A stretch of DNA of 39,980 bases from an uncultured Lachnospiraceae bacterium (GCA_947623805.1 CANQHZ010000031.1:1-39980); one strand, 5' to 3'; shown: positions 17,006-25,236, counted from the stretch's first letter. Program-made: numbers and translations. The notes: generated by a model from the letters alone, not told the origin.

Positions 17006-18622
17006 ATGAACATAAGCAGAAAATACTTCTGGTATTTCGTAGTTCTGGTAGTGGTTATATATACATTTATTGTCGGAATATTTTTTTACGACAAAGCTAA
17101 CGACACCAAGCATGGGCAGCCTGTTCATGCTTTGGCTAAGTGGACTACATATGACACTGTGAATACATACACCAAGACAATCGTTCAGGGAAATATTGAA
17201 ATCAGTTCTGATTTGGGCAATATTCTTGCATTTTATTCTTCACACCAAAATATTGAGGTGTACGAGGGCGACGAGCTTATTTACAAGTATCCTATCGTAA
17301 ACAATAACCCGATTTCCAAAACCCCGGGCTACAGCTGGAACTTTGTGCAGCTCCCCAAGGCGTTGAATAATATTCAGGTAATTTTTTCTTCCCCATACAA
17401 AGATGTAAGCAAAAAAATTCCTGATTTTTATATCGGAAATATTGCGTCGATAACTTCGCACATTATAGATTCCAGCCTTTTTCCGTTTATTTTGTGCATA
17501 GTTATGTTTTTCCTGGGATTGATTATGGCGACTTACTATATTGTTATTCACAAGAAAAATAAGATGGTCAATGCCAATATGCTCTATCTTGGCATTTTTG
17601 CCGTGTTCCTCTCAATATGGTCAATCAACGAATGTCCATTGACTATTCTTATTATGCAAAACAATATTGCCACATCGTACCTTTCATTTTTGTCACTTAT
17701 GCTGCTGCCTATGCCATTTGCGATTTTTGTAAAGAATTTTTACAATGATACGAACAAGAACTGGGATATATTTTTTAAGCTTAACATTGGGCAAATCGTG
17801 CTTTGCATAGCATTACAGCTGGTTCATGCATACGATTTGAGGGAAACGCTCTGGACGACACATGTCATTATGGTAATTCTTATCGCGATAGTGTTTTACA
17901 GGTCGTACAACCTGCTAATCAACTCGAAAAACACCAAAATGGTAAAGATGCACTTGTTATGCATGATAATATGCGTGACAACTCTCCTGCTCGACCTGCT
18001 TGGTTACTATATGAACATGTGGGATAGCAATTCTTTTGGCAGAATAGGATTTTTGGCGTACATAGTAGTGCTCGGCATAACATCAACAAACGATACAGCC
18101 TCTCTTATTCAAATGGGGCAGCAGGCTGACGCTTATCAGCGGCTTGCTTACTCTGACCAGATGACCGGACTTTTCAACCGTACCTGCTTTAATGTGGATT
18201 TCGCTGAGCATGAAAAAAAGCCCGACGATGTCGCTATCATTGACTTTGACTTAAATCATCTCAAGCATACCAATGACACATACGGTCATAGCGCCGGTGA
18301 CAAATATATCAAAAACAGCGCACGGATTATCAATGAAATTTTTTCAAGCATAGGCAAATGCTACCGCGTGGGCGGCGATGAATTTGTGGCGATTGTACCT
18401 GATGCATCGACCATAGATATAAAATACTATATCGCTATGCTTGAATCAAGCGTAGACGCATGCGGACGCGAACCTGAAAACAAGGATTTGCATATGCAGA
18501 TTTCATCGGGGTGCGCTATATATTCCGCCGATATTGACGGGTCTCTGGAAGACACGTACAAGCGTGCCGACAAAATCATGTATGAAGACAAGAAAAATAA
18601 AAAAGGGGTTCGCACTGATTAG
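17006..18622 (+). CDS. Membrane-bound diguanylate cyclase
   Basis: A 538-aa GGDEF protein that makes cyclic di-GMP from two GTP. A first membrane segment (about 8-28) precedes an extracytoplasmic domain (about 30-165), then about seven membrane segments (about 165-355; layout like 7TMR-DISM receptors) and the GGDEF domain. Metal-binding IDFDLNHLKHTND and YGHSAGD precede the intact GGDEF (456-460) in YRVGGDEF. There is no RxxD product-inhibition site just upstream, so feedback control may be absent. The ATG at 17006 is preferred because GGGAG is 8 bases upstream; the frame is open to 16970. The stop codon lies in the loop of the terminator. Confidence 0.93.
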   Translation: MNISRKYFWYFVVLVVVIYTFIVGIFFYDKANDTKHGQPVHALAKWTTYDTVNTYTKTIVQGNIEISSDLGNILAFYSSHQNIEVYEGDELIYKYPIVNNNPISKTPGYSWNFVQLPKALNNIQVIFSSPYKDVSKKIPDFYIGNIASITSHIIDSSLFPFILCIVMFFLGLIMATYYIVIHKKNKMVNANMLYLGIFAVFLSIWSINECPLTILIMQNNIATSYLSFLSLMLLPMPFAIFVKNFYNDTNKNWDIFFKLNIGQIVLCIALQLVHAYDLRETLWTTHVIMVILIAIVFYRSYNLLINSKNTKMVKMHLLCMIICVTTLLLDLLGYYMNMWDSNSFGRIGFLAYIVVLGITSTNDTASLIQMGQQADAYQRLAYSDQMTGLFNRTCFNVDFAEHEKKPDDVAIIDFDLNHLKHTNDTYGHSAGDKYIKNSARIINEIFSSIGKCYRVGGDEFVAIVPDASTIDIKYYIAMLESSVDACGREPENKDLHMQISSGCAIYSADIDGSLEDTYKRADKIMYEDKKNKKGVRTD

Positions 18623-18636
18623 TGCGAACTCCTTTT
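18601..18636. terminator. Bidirectional terminator overlapping a stop codon
   Basis: A long stem (about 16 bp with one G-U pair) pairs AAAAGGGGTTCGCACT with AGTGCGAACTCC plus T-run, closing a 4-nt loop. The diguanylate cyclase stop codon (18620-18622) sits at the loop edge. A-rich and T-rich flanks allow use by the convergent FliD-like gene too. Confidence 0.9.
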
Positions 18637-18649
18637 TTAGCGCATATTT

Positions 18650-19333
18650 TTACAGCTGGTCCCACCAGTTTGTGTAGTCTGTGCTGTTGCCGTATTTGTC
18701 ATATGTGCCTGTGCCATACAGGTTATCCATAGAAGACAATGACGATGATGCGAATTTATTTATGATATCGAGCTTTTGGCTTAGCGTATCCGCGTATCCG
18801 CCTGATGTCCCGAATACAGCCTTTATGTCGTCATATTCCGCGGACTTTAATTTTTCTGCATCTATAATCAGTTCTCCACTGTCTGATACGGTTATGCCCA
18901 GCTTTTCAAGCTCTCCTGCATAGGAATCGGTAAGCTCTCCCAGCTGCTCTTTATAAAGCTTATCCAGCGTACCCGACAGGCTGTTTAGAGATGAATAAGT
19001 CGTATTGTAATCTGCGACAAATGTATTTATATAAGACATCATGGTGTTTTTGTCGTTTTCTTCACTGTCTGACTTTTTGCCCATTTCAAGCATTTTGTCT
19101 ATGCAGTCTCCGAGACTTGCTGTGGATTTTTCAACTTTTTCGTACAATGTAGTCTGTTTTGACTTGGTGTATCTGTCAAGTGCGCTTGAGCTGCTGCTGC
19201 TTGATTTTTTGGACTTGCTTGATGAATCTGTGGTAATGTCTTTTTCATGAATTTTTTCCGAGCGACTTCTGACCGCGGACTTCATCATCATAGTCTTGGC
19301 AAGGAAACGCGCTGCGCGTATATTGGTATCCAT
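18650..19333 (-). CDS. FliD C-terminal-like protein under sigma-D control
   Basis: A 227-aa soluble protein without signal peptide. The N-terminus is basic, followed by a serine/lysine-rich low-complexity linker (about 33-52). The region 55-215 has helical segments and a stretch (LGITVSDSGELIIDAEKL, then AVFGTSGG and LSQKLD) that resembles the C-terminal domain of flagellar filament cap protein FliD. Full FliD proteins are over 400 aa, so this is not an ordinary cap. A near-consensus sigma-D flagellar promoter lies 39 bp upstream and AAAGGGG precedes the ATG, supporting a role in flagella or flagellar export. The FliD resemblance is by eye and moderate. Confidence 0.7.
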   Translation of the reverse strand: MDTNIRAARFLAKTMMMKSAVRSRSEKIHEKDITTDSSSKSKKSSSSSSSALDRYTKSKQTTLYEKVEKSTASLGDCIDKMLEMGKKSDSEENDKNTMMSYINTFVADYNTTYSSLNSLSGTLDKLYKEQLGELTDSYAGELEKLGITVSDSGELIIDAEKLKSAEYDDIKAVFGTSGGYADTLSQKLDIINKFASSSLSSMDNLYGTGTYDKYGNSTDYTNWWDQL

Positions 19334-19371
19334 ATCAGTGCCCCTTTCGTCTACAATTAACTATATACTTT

Positions 19372-19399
19372 ATATCGGACAGGCATTGATAAATATTTA
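19372..19399 (-). promoter_or_regulatory. Sigma-D (flagellar) promoter
   Basis: On the minus strand TAAA (19396-19399) is followed after 16 bp by TCCGATAT (19372-19379). The consensus in Bacillus is TAAA, 14-16 bp, GCCGATAT, so only one base differs. It is 39 bp before the FliD-like gene start. Confidence 0.8.
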
Positions 19400-19406
19400 G
19401 AGCTTT

Positions 19407-19949
19407 TTAAAAATTTATGTCGAGCTCAAGCCACGCGCCGTTTTCTATCTGCCATTTATAGTATTCGCCTTTGGGAGAGCCGTATTTTTGCATTATTGCC
19501 ATAATCGTGCCTCCGTGGATTATAAAGGACGCCGTCTGTTGATTTTTTATTTTGTGCAGTTTGTGCAGGCAGGTTTCAAAAGCATTTTGGCAGCGTGTCG
19601 CAAACTCGTCTCTGCTCTCGCCATTGGGAAAAGGTATGCTGCCGTTGCTTTCAATCCAATTGATATAGTTGTCGTTATCCTTTAATTCATCGTAACATTT
19701 TCTCTCAAAATCGCCGAAATCCATCTCCCTTAAATCATTGCATATTATGACGGAACGCGAGGGGTAAATGGCTTGCGCCGTCATCAGACAGCGTTTCATA
19801 GGACTTGAAAAAATGACTTCCGCGCTTGGATATTTTCTTTTCTTTAACGACGAAAGCCCCTCCTTGCAGAGAGGCTCGTCTGTCTTTCCTATATAGCGCT
19901 TTTCAAGGTTGCCCTGGGTTTGCCCATGGCGTATAAGATATATTTTCAT
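19407..19949 (-). CDS. Histidine phosphatase, CobC-like
   Basis: A 180-aa histidine phosphatase (phosphoglycerate mutase-like) with the phospho-accepting His in LIRHGQT near the N-terminus, FSSPMKRCLMTA, LREMDFGDFE and a second catalytic His in IIHGGTI. Size and the motif GxFE-like region fit alpha-ribazole phosphatase, which removes a phosphate in the last steps of cobalamin assembly. The ATG overlaps the stop of the CobU-like gene (ATGA), a coupling that supports a cobalamin salvage role. The frame is open 24 bp further upstream, but the overlap start is preferred. Other members of this family have unrelated substrates. Confidence 0.8.
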   Translation of the reverse strand: MKIYLIRHGQTQGNLEKRYIGKTDEPLCKEGLSSLKKRKYPSAEVIFSSPMKRCLMTAQAIYPSRSVIICNDLREMDFGDFERKCYDELKDNDNYINWIESNGSIPFPNGESRDEFATRCQNAFETCLHKLHKIKNQQTASFIIHGGTIMAIMQKYGSPKGEYYKWQIENGAWLELDINF

Positions 19950-20353
19950 TTGATTTTTTGTCCTATTCCGCATGTGACGCGAATTACGGTATGGGCATAA
20001 TCGGCAATCAGGCAGCCTAAATGACCTGCCGCCTCGCGGTACTCCCTGTCCTCTTTTTTGAGCGGCACTATACCGCTGCCCACCTCGTCCATAATCAGAA
20101 TATATTCAATGCTTGTGGTGTTTTCCATAGATACGAGCTTTCGCACAAAGTCTTCAAGCGATTTATCAGTCGGTGGCTCGTATTTTTCGCCTCGAACTAT
20201 GAGCTGTAGATTTGTCATGCACTTTTTTTCATATAGCTTATCTGTGTTTAAATCCAAATTTGCGAAGTCGGCTATGTCATTGTCGGAAAGCTTGTAGTTG
20301 CTTTTTGCATAGTTTAGCTTGCCCTGATGAGCGCCGCCCGTTATAAAAATCAT
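19946..20353 (-). CDS. CobU-like nucleotide-binding protein, short
   Basis: A 135-aa protein similar to CobU, the bifunctional adenosylcobinamide kinase/guanylyltransferase. Visible are a P-loop GGAHQGK at residues 6-12 and the family motif DEVGSGIVP followed by REYREAAGHLGCLIA and VTCGIGQKIK. Full CobU is about 180 aa; the middle, including the guanylylated His segment, is largely missing, and the P-loop lacks the usual Ser/Thr after Lys (it reads GKLNYAKS). It may be a kinase-only or regulatory derivative. It is translationally coupled to the CobC-like gene. Confidence 0.75.
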   Translation of the reverse strand: MIFITGGAHQGKLNYAKSNYKLSDNDIADFANLDLNTDKLYEKKCMTNLQLIVRGEKYEPPTDKSLEDFVRKLVSMENTTSIEYILIMDEVGSGIVPLKKEDREYREAAGHLGCLIADYAHTVIRVTCGIGQKIK

Positions 20354-20410
20354 GGCATTGTCCTGTCCTTTTTTACATGTAAAGTCGCTGTCTGCGGCAA
20401 AATATTGATT

Positions 20411-20743
20411 TTAGTATATCGGGCGCTCCCACCGGTATTTTTCCATATTTACATAACCGTCTTTGAGCTCGACGCCCTCCGCCTCGAGCAGTTCTATCTG
20501 GCGGTTGCCGCCGCCAAAGGCAAACGCGTCGGAAACTCTGCCGTCCTTGTTTACTACGCGATAACACGGAATATTATCAGGGTCAGGGTTTGCGTGGAGT
20601 GCGTAGCCTACCACTCGCGCCCAGCGCCTGTTGCCTGCTATCGCGGCTATCTGTCCGTAAGTAGCCACCTGACCGTATGGAATTTGTTTCACGACATCGT
20701 ATATTAGGTCAAAGGTTGATGGGGTCTCCGATTTTAATTTCAA
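20411..20743 (-). CDS. MGMT-family DNA alkyl repair protein
   Basis: A 110-aa protein equal to the DNA-binding/active-site domain of O6-methylguanine-DNA methyltransferases, close in size to alkyltransferase-like proteins. It has PYGQVATYGQIA (helix-turn-helix region), RRWARVVGYALHANP and IPCYRVV with Cys60. Methyltransferases read PCHRV and alkyltransferase-like proteins PWHRV; here Cys is kept but the following His is Tyr. The His helps activate the cysteine, so catalysis may be weak and the protein may act as a lesion sensor. It starts with TTG overlapping the aldolase stop codon (TTGA). Confidence 0.85.
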   Translation of the reverse strand: MKLKSETPSTFDLIYDVVKQIPYGQVATYGQIAAIAGNRRWARVVGYALHANPDPDNIPCYRVVNKDGRVSDAFAFGGGNRQIELLEAEGVELKDGYVNMEKYRWERPIY

Positions 20744-21714
20744 TCCTGCGCTACGACCTCCTTGTAAAACTCTGAATAGTCTGTGCGCTTTTCCTTTGTA
20801 AATTGGATTGCGGTCCTTGGGTGCTGATTGAGCTGTCCTGTCATCATGTACTGCAGGTCATAGCCCCATACTACTCCCTCCGCCTTAAGCTTATTCATGT
20901 ACTGCTCTACGAATTGGATGGCATAGTAGGGCTTGTACTTCGGATTTTTGAGAAATCCAAGCAAAAGCTCCATCGCGCAGTTGCCCGCGCCGCGCCCCAT
21001 TGACGAGTACGTCGCGTCAAGCCAGTCTACGCCGTCGCCCACTGCCTCTATTGTGTTGGCAAAAGCAAGCTGCTGGTTGTTGTGTGCGTGTATGCCGAGC
21101 TTTTTGCCGTATTTTGCGGCAAACTCTGAATAAATGCCCGCAAGACGCTCTATCTGCTCAGGATAAAGCGAGCCGTAGCTATCAACTATATAAAACACGT
21201 CAACGGGAGTTTTGCCAAGTATGTCAAGAGCGGCTCTCAAATCGCTCTCCTGACCGTTTGAGATTGCCATGATGTTGCAGCATACCTCGTAGCCCTTTTT
21301 TGCGGCATCTTCTATCATATCTACCGCCGCCGGAATAGTGTTTAAATATGTAGCCACGCGCACTACGTCTATGGGGCTGTCCGCCTTGTTGATTATGTCG
21401 TTTTTGTAATCGCAGCGGCCTACGTCAGCCATGACTGATATTTTGAGGTTGGTGTTGTTGTCACCCACTATGGCTCTGATGTCGTCGTCTTTACTGAATT
21501 TCCATTTGCCGAATTTATTTTCGTCAAACATCTCGGTTGACGCTTTATAGCCAAACTCCATGTAGTCTACACCCGCTTTGATGTTTGTCTCATAAAGGGC
21601 TTTTACAAATTCGTCCGTGAAATAAAAATCGTTTACCAGTCCTCCGTCCCTGAGCGTGGCATCGATTACCTTGACACTGGGGCGGTATTCCATAAGATTT
21701 AATAATTCTTTCAT
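20740..21714 (-). CDS. DRE-TIM aldolase (4-hydroxy-2-oxovalerate aldolase-like)
   Basis: A 324-aa TIM-barrel metal-dependent aldolase/lyase of the DRE-TIM superfamily. The superfamily start motif DATLRDGG is at residues 18-25, and the metal-binding HAHNNQQLA and a glycine-rich SSMGRGAGN follow. The class includes 4-hydroxy-2-oxovalerate aldolase, HMG-CoA lyase and isopropylmalate synthase. No acyl-CoA domain or dehydrogenase partner is nearby, so the substrate is unknown. The ATG at 21714 has TGGAG six bases upstream; the frame is open further but without a site. Its stop overlaps the MGMT-family gene start. Confidence 0.85.
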   Translation of the reverse strand: MKELLNLMEYRPSVKVIDATLRDGGLVNDFYFTDEFVKALYETNIKAGVDYMEFGYKASTEMFDENKFGKWKFSKDDDIRAIVGDNNTNLKISVMADVGRCDYKNDIINKADSPIDVVRVATYLNTIPAAVDMIEDAAKKGYEVCCNIMAISNGQESDLRAALDILGKTPVDVFYIVDSYGSLYPEQIERLAGIYSEFAAKYGKKLGIHAHNNQQLAFANTIEAVGDGVDWLDATYSSMGRGAGNCAMELLLGFLKNPKYKPYYAIQFVEQYMNKLKAEGVVWGYDLQYMMTGQLNQHPRTAIQFTKEKRTDYSEFYKEVVAQD

Positions 21715-21790
21715 TTTAGTCTCCATTCCACCGCTTTTTAGTTGGCGGCATAAATAATGATAATGTGTCCTTGTACTGCACATAGTCTGT

Positions 21791-21819
21791 ATTTTAGCAC
21801 ATTAAAGCGGAAAAGTCTA
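21791..21819 (-). promoter_or_regulatory. Candidate promoter of the aldolase gene
   Basis: On the minus strand TAGACT (21814-21819), 17 bp, TAAAAT (21791-21796), with TG at the extended -10 position. It lies about 75 bp before the aldolase ATG and just after the tRNA terminator. Confidence 0.5.
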
Positions 21820-21839
21820 TATTTTTTTCAGTAAAAAAT

Positions 21840-21869
21840 AAAAAGGCGTCGTCTTATTCACACCTTTTT
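21840..21869 (-). terminator. Intrinsic terminator of the tRNA-Gly unit
   Basis: A 10-bp stem (AAAAAGGTGT with ACGCCTTTTT, one G-U) and a 10-nt loop, followed on the minus strand by ATTTTTT. It lies 30 bp after the tRNA. Confidence 0.75.
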
Positions 21870-21899
21870 GCGGGAAATATTGAATGATTATTTGGCAAA

Positions 21900-21970
21900 A
21901 GCAGGATACGGGAGTCGAACCCGCCTCTCCAGCTTGGGAAGCTGGCATACTACCGATGTACTAATCCTGC
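21900..21970 (-). tRNA. tRNA-Gly (anticodon CCC)
   Basis: A 71-nt cloverleaf without encoded CCA. The acceptor stem GCAGGAT pairs with ATCCTGC and the discriminator base is U, as usual for tRNA-Gly. The D arm, anticodon stem CCAGC/GCTGG with loop TTCCCAA, and T arm with GGTTCGACTCC are all present. The anticodon is at 21936-21938 and reads GGG codons. It is transcribed alone from its own promoter after a leader of about 105 nt. Confidence 0.95.
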
Positions 21971-22075
21971 ATATGGCATCAGCCGTCACGTGTGCTACGG
22001 GATAATCTCTATGTTTGAACCTAGACACTGACGATACGCATGCAGCGCATTCCTCCCGGAACTGATGTCAAACTG
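21971..22075 (-). ncRNA. Structured leader of the tRNA-Gly precursor
   Basis: The predicted transcript starts near 22075, giving about 105 nt before the tRNA, unusually long. It can fold: CATCAG near its start pairs with CTGATG near its end; inside, CGTCA pairs with TGACG and GTGT with ACAC; a TTCC-GGGA-GGAA hairpin lies at the 5' side. No known RNA family was recognised. It may be a precursor leader trimmed by RNase P, or an independent small RNA. Confidence 0.4.
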
Positions 22076-22081
22076 TTATTT

Positions 22082-22110
22082 ATTATATACCTGTTTGGTG
22101 ATTATTGCAA
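22082..22110 (-). promoter_or_regulatory. Sigma-A promoter of tRNA-Gly
   Basis: On the minus strand TTGCAA (22105-22110), 17 bp, TATAAT (22082-22087): a strong promoter in the gap between tcdA and the tRNA. Confidence 0.75.
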
Positions 22111-22172
22111 GGTGAAATTTTTAATATTTTTCATATTTTTAACTATTTTTAACTTTCGTGAATATGCTGTTT

Positions 22173-22931
22173 TTATATTGTCCGCGTTAAATCCTTAACT
22201 ACTTCGCCCGCTATAATAAGTCCCGCCACTGACGGAACGAATGCCACGCTGCCTGGGACAGACCTGCGTCTTGCGTTTGTGTCCTGCGTATCGGACTGGC
22301 ATATATTTCCGTTTTCGAGATTTTCCGATGTATTTGTGTCTGGACTTATCGGTGTCTCGTCGGAGTATACTACTTTGAGCGACTTTACTCCGCGTTTTTT
22401 TAGTTCATGGCGCATTACCTTGGCAAGCGGGCATACATTTGTCTGATATATGTCGGCGACTTTGAAACGGCTCGCGTCAAGCTTGTTTCCTGCGCCCATG
22501 CTGCTGATAATCGGCACCTGCTTTTCCTGCGCGGTCATAACTAGGCTTATCTTTGCCGTAACTGTGTCAACCGCGTCGACAACATAGTCATATTGTAAAA
22601 AATTAAACTGCTGAGCCGTCTCTGGCAGGAAAAAACAATGGTATGCCGTCACTGTAGCTTGAGGATTGATTTCCAATATTCGCTCCCGCATAACGTCAGT
22701 CTTGTATCTGCCGATTGTTTTATGCGTCGCTATTATCTGTCTGTTTAAGTTTGTGATATCGACTTTGTCACTGTCAATCAGGTCAAACGCACCCACTCCG
22801 CTCCTTGCGAGCGCTTCGCACACATAGCCGCCCACTCCGCCTATTCCGAATACTGCGACGTGCGACTTTGACAGTTTTTCCATTGCCTCTTTTCCTAAAA
22901 GCAACTCTGTTCTTGAAAACTGGTCCGGCAT
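22173..22931 (-). CDS. tcdA: tRNA threonylcarbamoyladenosine dehydratase
   Basis: A 252-aa ThiF/E1-like enzyme that uses ATP to cyclise t6A37 of ANN-decoding tRNAs to ct6A. The Rossmann nucleotide motif FGIGGVGGY is at residues 28-36, followed by LIDSDKVDITNLNRQ, YKTDVM, a catalytic-cysteine region around NVCPLAKVMR, and VPSVAGLIIAGEVVKDL at the end. The start at 22931 (MPDQFSR) is chosen because GGAG is 8 bases upstream and the promoter at 22971-23000 lies downstream of the longer frame's start. Length matches the family (about 250-270). Confidence 0.93.
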   Translation of the reverse strand: MPDQFSRTELLLGKEAMEKLSKSHVAVFGIGGVGGYVCEALARSGVGAFDLIDSDKVDITNLNRQIIATHKTIGRYKTDVMRERILEINPQATVTAYHCFFLPETAQQFNFLQYDYVVDAVDTVTAKISLVMTAQEKQVPIISSMGAGNKLDASRFKVADIYQTNVCPLAKVMRHELKKRGVKSLKVVYSDETPISPDTNTSENLENGNICQSDTQDTNARRRSVPGSVAFVPSVAGLIIAGEVVKDLTRTI

Positions 22932-22970
22932 ATTTTTTGCTCCATTAGTAAAGTTTTGTGTGTTTGACTT

Positions 22971-23000
22971 ATTATAGCCTTTTACTGTTGAGGATGTCAA
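22971..23000 (-). promoter_or_regulatory. Consensus sigma-A promoter of tcdA
   Basis: On the minus strand TTGACA (22995-23000), 18 bp, TATAAT (22971-22976): both hexamers are perfect. It lies about 40 bp before the chosen tcdA start. Confidence 0.8.
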
Positions 23001-23059
23001 TGTTTTCGTTTTGCTTTAAATCCATTTCAAATTTAATTTTAATCAATACTACGCAAAAA

Positions 23060-25156
23060 TCAGTTGACATTCGCTTTTGATATTATGGCATATATTTTCC
23101 TGCAAATCACATAAATGCATAGTTGCACAAATCCGAAATACCATAAGACATAGTTCATATGTGTATGTACATATGAATGCGCTTTTGCCAACACAATCCA
23201 AGAAGTTGATGTTATAAAGAACATTGCATACATAACTATCCATTCTGTAATATCACTTTTATTTTTGTATTCGCAAATAAAGATAACTATAGGGACAATA
23301 CATAACAAAGGAAACAAATTTCCTCTTAGTCCTGTAATAATTTCAGTATTAAAATGAAAATATGTACATAAAGTCTCCCAAACAGATGCATTAAATGAAT
23401 CATAATATTTCTCTGCAAAATCATTTATGCTTCCACCCATAGTCCTTCTCAATACATCTTGCTCAAATATATTCTTGATTCCAACTGCGATATCTCCTTC
23501 ACCCCTTAAAGTAGCATGAATACAGATTGCCGTGGCAAATCCTGTTAGTGAAAATATACCAATAAAAAATATTGCTCCTAATACTTGTTTTGCCTGTTTT
23601 TCTTTATGCGTTGTTAAATATACAATCAAATCTACAAGTAGAAATTGTATTGACCCTAACATAATCGTTGATATATACTCATACCCACACAAACATTTAA
23701 CAAGTATAAATACATACGCGAGAACATAACTCAGTATTCTTTTTTTCTTACTGCCCATATTTATGGCGCAGTATAAACCTATAAGCATCGGTATAAACCA
23801 CGTAAACTCAACCCAGTATAAATTTCTTGCAAAATTTATAATCCATGGTGAGAGCCAGAACGTTATATAAAAAACTGATGCCAATAAATTGTTATACTTT
23901 ACACTAATCAATAAAACTATCAAAACAAATGTTATCGCTGTAGCGCAAGCGCATATCAAATGTAATAACTCAAACACAATATCCTCATCTATGTATCTGG
24001 CAATACGCCTGAATATTTTTCCCTGCAGACCAAATTGACTTTTATATGCCTTTACACTGCCTTTAATAACATTATGATTCGTATCATAAAATTTTATATT
24101 CTCCAGACTGCCATACTTTCCTGATGAAAGCGGAACATCTGACGATAAATATATAATACAGTTCAGACCATCATCCTGTATTTCCGTTATTTGAAAAATT
24201 TCCTGATTTTCAAACTCAATATAGTTTCCCAGAGCGACAAAATCACTTATATGCGGCACTGATTCCAATATAATTGCCGACTTATTTTTAGAATATCCAT
24301 TAATCCACTCACCGTTATCTGGCACGTAATGGCTCAATTCAACACCATCAAAATAACTTCCTAAGCCATACTCCGAATCAGTATCAACAGAATCGTACAA
24401 TGCAGTTATGACATTTGCCACAAGGTCCTCGCTATCACCTTGAAAATCTGAGAAATAGGAATTATCATTATCCATGGAATTAAACATATAATTCCATGTT
24501 AAAATCACAACTAATATTATGATAATTGAAATTTTCTTAGCTAATTTACGTACATTATCATTTTCGGATAAAACATTAAACAAAAACAGCCAAACTCCAA
24601 TCAAAAAACATATTATCATAAATTTTTCCGAAATTGAAAATGTCGATTTTTGATAAGCATATCCTACCAAAAGATTGCCTGAAATATTTTCATCGCCCAG
24701 GTAATCAGAATCAACTATCTGCAGATATGGTACTGTATCACATTCACCTGCATAAATTTTTAGAGTGTATATTCTATCCTTTTTCAAATTTTTTGACATA
24801 TATACGCTATACCATTCACCTGCTGTTATTTCCGCAATATCCACATTGATTTTTTCTATCATTTTTCCGGAGGAACTGTATATTTCCATATATATTGTTC
24901 CTTTATTATCATCCGGCTGATTTATGAGATTGATTTCAAAGCCTGCAAAATGCTTTTTTTGTGGCATAAATTCCATTTGAAAATCCTGTTTGCTTAGGTC
25001 GATATATTCTTTAAAACCTTCCGCATTTATTTCTGATTCATAGTCAATTACATCATAGTAAAATCCATGAGAAAAAATATCTCCTGGACCAATTAATAAA
25101 ATAAATAACCCTATTATTATTGTTGAAATTATCATCAGCAACTTTCTTATCTTCAT
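23060..25156 (-). CDS. GT-C-like multipass membrane protein, possibly phase-variable
   Basis: A 698-aa protein with the same layout as the one at 4356-6398: N-terminal membrane segment (about 5-25), a beta-rich extracytoplasmic domain (about 40-150), a second membrane segment, a further polar region (about 205-345), and about ten hydrophobic segments to the end. RNLYWVEFTWFIPML is typical of membrane glycosyltransferases of the GT-C fold, but no catalytic residues can be named with certainty. The ATG at 25156 has GGAGGA five bases upstream; the frame is open to 25216 but then starts inside a recombination-site palindrome. The block is AT-rich. The segment upstream looks like an invertible promoter, so expression may switch on and off. 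Confidence 0.6.
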   Translation of the reverse strand: MKIRKLLMIISTIIIGLFILLIGPGDIFSHGFYYDVIDYESEINAEGFKEYIDLSKQDFQMEFMPQKKHFAGFEINLINQPDDNKGTIYMEIYSSSGKMIEKINVDIAEITAGEWYSVYMSKNLKKDRIYTLKIYAGECDTVPYLQIVDSDYLGDENISGNLLVGYAYQKSTFSISEKFMIICFLIGVWLFLFNVLSENDNVRKLAKKISIIIILVVILTWNYMFNSMDNDNSYFSDFQGDSEDLVANVITALYDSVDTDSEYGLGSYFDGVELSHYVPDNGEWINGYSKNKSAIILESVPHISDFVALGNYIEFENQEIFQITEIQDDGLNCIIYLSSDVPLSSGKYGSLENIKFYDTNHNVIKGSVKAYKSQFGLQGKIFRRIARYIDEDIVFELLHLICACATAITFVLIVLLISVKYNNLLASVFYITFWLSPWIINFARNLYWVEFTWFIPMLIGLYCAINMGSKKKRILSYVLAYVFILVKCLCGYEYISTIMLGSIQFLLVDLIVYLTTHKEKQAKQVLGAIFFIGIFSLTGFATAICIHATLRGEGDIAVGIKNIFEQDVLRRTMGGSINDFAEKYYDSFNASVWETLCTYFHFNTEIITGLRGNLFPLLCIVPIVIFICEYKNKSDITEWIVMYAMFFITSTSWIVLAKAHSYVHTHMNYVLWYFGFVQLCIYVICRKIYAIISKANVN

Positions 25157-25208
25157 TATTTCCTCCAAATATGACATTAAATATAGTCTGCATTTTTTAT
25201 TTATAAAA

Positions 25209-25236
25209 AGTACCAAAAAGTGTACTTTTTGATACT
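25209..25236 (+). other. Putative recombinase crossover site 1
   Basis: A 28-bp near-palindrome: arms AGTACCAAAAAGT and ACTTTTTGATACT (one mismatch) around the dinucleotide GT. This is the format of small serine recombinase crossover sites, which cut around a 2-bp centre. It matches site 2 (25377-25404) in inverted orientation at 24 of 28 positions. Confidence 0.6.

Noticed and set aside
22000-22075. Signal recognition particle RNA upstream of tRNA-Gly
   Set aside because: TCAG-TCCGG-AGGAA resembles the SRP RNA tip, but the flanks cannot form the long hairpin because the 5' side is the promoter region, and the conserved AGCAGC side is missing.
25157-25216. N-terminal extension of the 23060-25156 membrane protein
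   Set aside because: The extension starts within the first recombination-site palindrome, while the ATG at 25156 has a strong ribosome binding site.
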